This document shows, piece by piece, positions 62,544-64,000 of a stretch of DNA of 64,000 nucleotides. How positions within the stretch are numbered: position 1 is the stretch's first letter; each line of letters starts with the position of its first letter. The notes beneath the pieces are model-generated. The model did not search any database, was not told the DNA's origin, and saw only the letters and a list, made by a program, of their open reading frames with translations. The position numbers were made by a program, and so were the translations under genes. This DNA comes from an uncultured Arthrobacter sp. (GTDB lineage Bacteria; Actinomycetota; Actinomycetes; Actinomycetales; Micrococcaceae), in NCBI RefSeq assembly GCF_947493765.1, contig NZ_CANLSZ010000008.1, positions 1-64,000 of the forward strand. The letters run 5' to 3'.

Positions 62544-64000
62544 CGTCAGAGCAGAGCGGGCAGGTCCGGGCGGGTGCGCAGGAGGTCGTGGTGATCGGCG
62601 CCGGGATCGGTGGCCTCGCCACCGCGGCCCTGCTGGCGCGGGAGGGCCACCGGGTGACCCTGCTGGAGAAGCGGGACGAGGTCGGTGGCCGCGCGGGGTC
62701 GTGGGAGCAGGACGGCTTCCGCTTCGACACGGGGCCGTCGTGGTACCTGATGCCCGAGGTGATCGACCACTTCTTCAAGTTGATGGGCACGAGTGCGTCC
62801 GAGCAGCTCGACCTCCGGAAACTGGATCCCGGCTACCGGGTGGTCTTCGAGGACGGGCTCGACACCGTGGACGTGCCGGCCGACCGCGAGGCCGTCACGA
62901 AGCTCTTCGAGTCGATGGAGGCCGGGGCGGGCGAGCAGCTCTCGCGGTATCTCGACTCGGCCGAGGACGCCTACGAGATGGCCAAGAAGCGTTTCCTCTA
63001 CTCCACCTTCGAATCCTTCGTGCCGTTCCTCAGGGCGGACGTGCTCAGGCGGCTCCCACGGATCGGCGCCCTGCTCCTGCAGTCCCTGCACTCCTTCGTC
63101 GCCAGGCGCTTCACGGACCCCCGGATCCGGCAGATCCTCGGCTACCCCGCGGTCTTCCTCGGCAGTTCCCCGTTCGACGCGCCGAGCATGTACCACCTCA
63201 TGAGCCACCTGGACCTCGACGACGGCGTGCTCTACCCGATAGGCGGGTTCACCACGCTCATCGCAGCGATGCGCCGCGTCGCGGTCGAGGCCGGCGTGGA
63301 GATCCGGACCGGGGCCGACGTCGTCTCGATCGACACCGACGCGCGCACTCCCGGGAGATCACCCCTGGACCGCCGGACGGCATCGGTCCGCGGTGTCCGC
63401 TACCGGACGGGGGACCGGGAGTCCTCCGTCCCGGCCGATCTCGTGGTCTCCGCGGCTGACCTCCATCACACGGAGACCACACTGCTGCCCGGGGACCTGC
63501 AGACCTATCCGGAGAAGTACTGGCAGAAGCGCGTGCCGGGTCCGAGCGCGCTCCTGCTCTACCTCGGGGTGCGGGGCGGGCTGCCGCAGCTCGAGCACCA
63601 CACCCTGCTGTTCACCACGGACTGGCGCGAGAACTTCGGCAGGATCTTCGGCAGGGAGACCTCCGTCCCGTCACCGGCGTCGCTCTACGTGTGCCGTCCC
63701 AGCGCCACCGATCCCTCGGTGGCACCGGAGGGCCACGAGAACGTCTTCGTGCTCGTGCCGATCCCGGCGGACGTGGGGATCGGCAGGGGCGGCGTGGAGC
63801 GCGGGGGGGACGCGCGGGTCGAGGCGCTCGCCGACGAGGTGATCGGCCAGATCTCCGCGTGGGCCGGCATCCCCGATCTCGCCGAGCGCGTGGTGGTACG
63901 CCGCAGCTATGGCCCCCAGGACTTCGCCGAGGACCTCAACGCATGGCGGGGCACCTCCCTGGGCCCGGCGCACATCCTGCGGCAGAGCGCCTTCTTCCGC
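62540..64000 (+). CDS. crtI: Phytoene desaturase (3' end outside the window)
   Basis: 487 codons are present, open to the last base. FAD loop EVVVIGAGIGGLATAALLAR, LLEKRDEVGGRAGSWEQDGF, RFDTGPSWYLMPEVIDHFF, then YPIGGFTTLIAAMRRVAVEA; the last visible residues, GPAHILRQSAFFR, are close to the family's C-terminal region, so about 30-60 codons are missing. It desaturates phytoene to lycopene, the substrate of the elongase at 37027. Confidence 0.93.
   Translation, partial: MTSEQSGQVRAGAQEVVVIGAGIGGLATAALLAREGHRVTLLEKRDEVGGRAGSWEQDGFRFDTGPSWYLMPEVIDHFFKLMGTSASEQLDLRKLDPGYRVVFEDGLDTVDVPADREAVTKLFESMEAGAGEQLSRYLDSAEDAYEMAKKRFLYSTFESFVPFLRADVLRRLPRIGALLLQSLHSFVARRFTDPRIRQILGYPAVFLGSSPFDAPSMYHLMSHLDLDDGVLYPIGGFTTLIAAMRRVAVEAGVEIRTGADVVSIDTDARTPGRSPLDRRTASVRGVRYRTGDRESSVPADLVVSAADLHHTETTLLPGDLQTYPEKYWQKRVPGPSALLLYLGVRGGLPQLEHHTLLFTTDWRENFGRIFGRETSVPSPASLYVCRPSATDPSVAPEGHENVFVLVPIPADVGIGRGGVERGGDARVEALADEVIGQISAWAGIPDLAERVVVRRSYGPQDFAEDLNAWRGTSLGPAHILRQSAFFR

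Overview
The window is chromosomal DNA of a high-GC Gram-positive bacterium (Actinomycetota), most probably an Arthrobacter-like member of the Micrococcaceae. The reasons are a strongly GC-biased third codon position, frequent GTG/TTG starts, many TANNNT boxes about 6 nt upstream of a start codon (leaderless transcripts), a glnR-mshD neighbourhood (mycothiol), hadA-hadB-murB, and the order tRNA-Trp, secE, nusG, rplK, rplA, rplJ, rplL. Gene content points to a red, bacterioruberin-type C50 carotenoid producer.

Layout. 0-4 kb is an accessory island with lower GC: the right end of an ISL3-family insertion sequence, a TIR-domain protein, a second TIR protein fused to a LuxR-type helix-turn-helix, and a 5'-truncated DEAD/DEAH helicase. 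4-19.4 kb is ordinary core: amidohydrolase, membrane mannosyltransferase-like protein, MOSC protein, cold-shock-type DEAD-box helicase with a long leader, tRNA-Thr and tRNA-Met, methyltransferase, ParA-like ATPase, ATP-dependent DNA ligase, DUF2797 protein, hadAB-murB, and an Ala-dehydrogenase-like carboxyethylornithine synthase. 19.4-21.1 kb is repeat-rich, including an array of about sixteen small inverted-end units. 21.1-36.8 kb carries asd, dfr-thyA, ppk-mutT1, mshD, glnR, a 37-residue membrane peptide, nitrobindin, ygfZ, an ankyrin protein, a GNAT protein and pfkA.

37-40.2 kb holds a UbiA-family lycopene elongase, a carotenoid desaturase and a CruF-type hydratase, the late bacterioruberin enzymes; the early enzymes (idi, then crtE-crtB-crtI, the last running off the window) lie at 59.8-64 kb. 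40.2-44.4 kb is a PspC-domain cluster with a PspC-histidine kinase and LuxR response regulator. 44.4-52.7 kb is a minus-strand operon for a membrane-arm-only complex I (nuoA, a degenerate NuoB/D-like gene, nuoH, J, K, L, M, N) without the NADH module; its promoter carries a perfect TATACCC/GGGTATA palindrome of CsoR-family type. 52.7-58.5 kb is an aminotransferase and the translation/transcription cluster with a clear attenuator in front of rplJ.

The best candidates for undescribed biology are the noncanonical nuo operon with its CsoR-like operator and Met/His/Asp-rich subunit, the TIR pair with a TIR-LuxR fusion, and the intergenic repeat array at 20.2-21.05 kb. The two-locus bacterioruberin pathway is the most interpretable special system. 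All functional calls come from reading motifs by eye; no database search was run.
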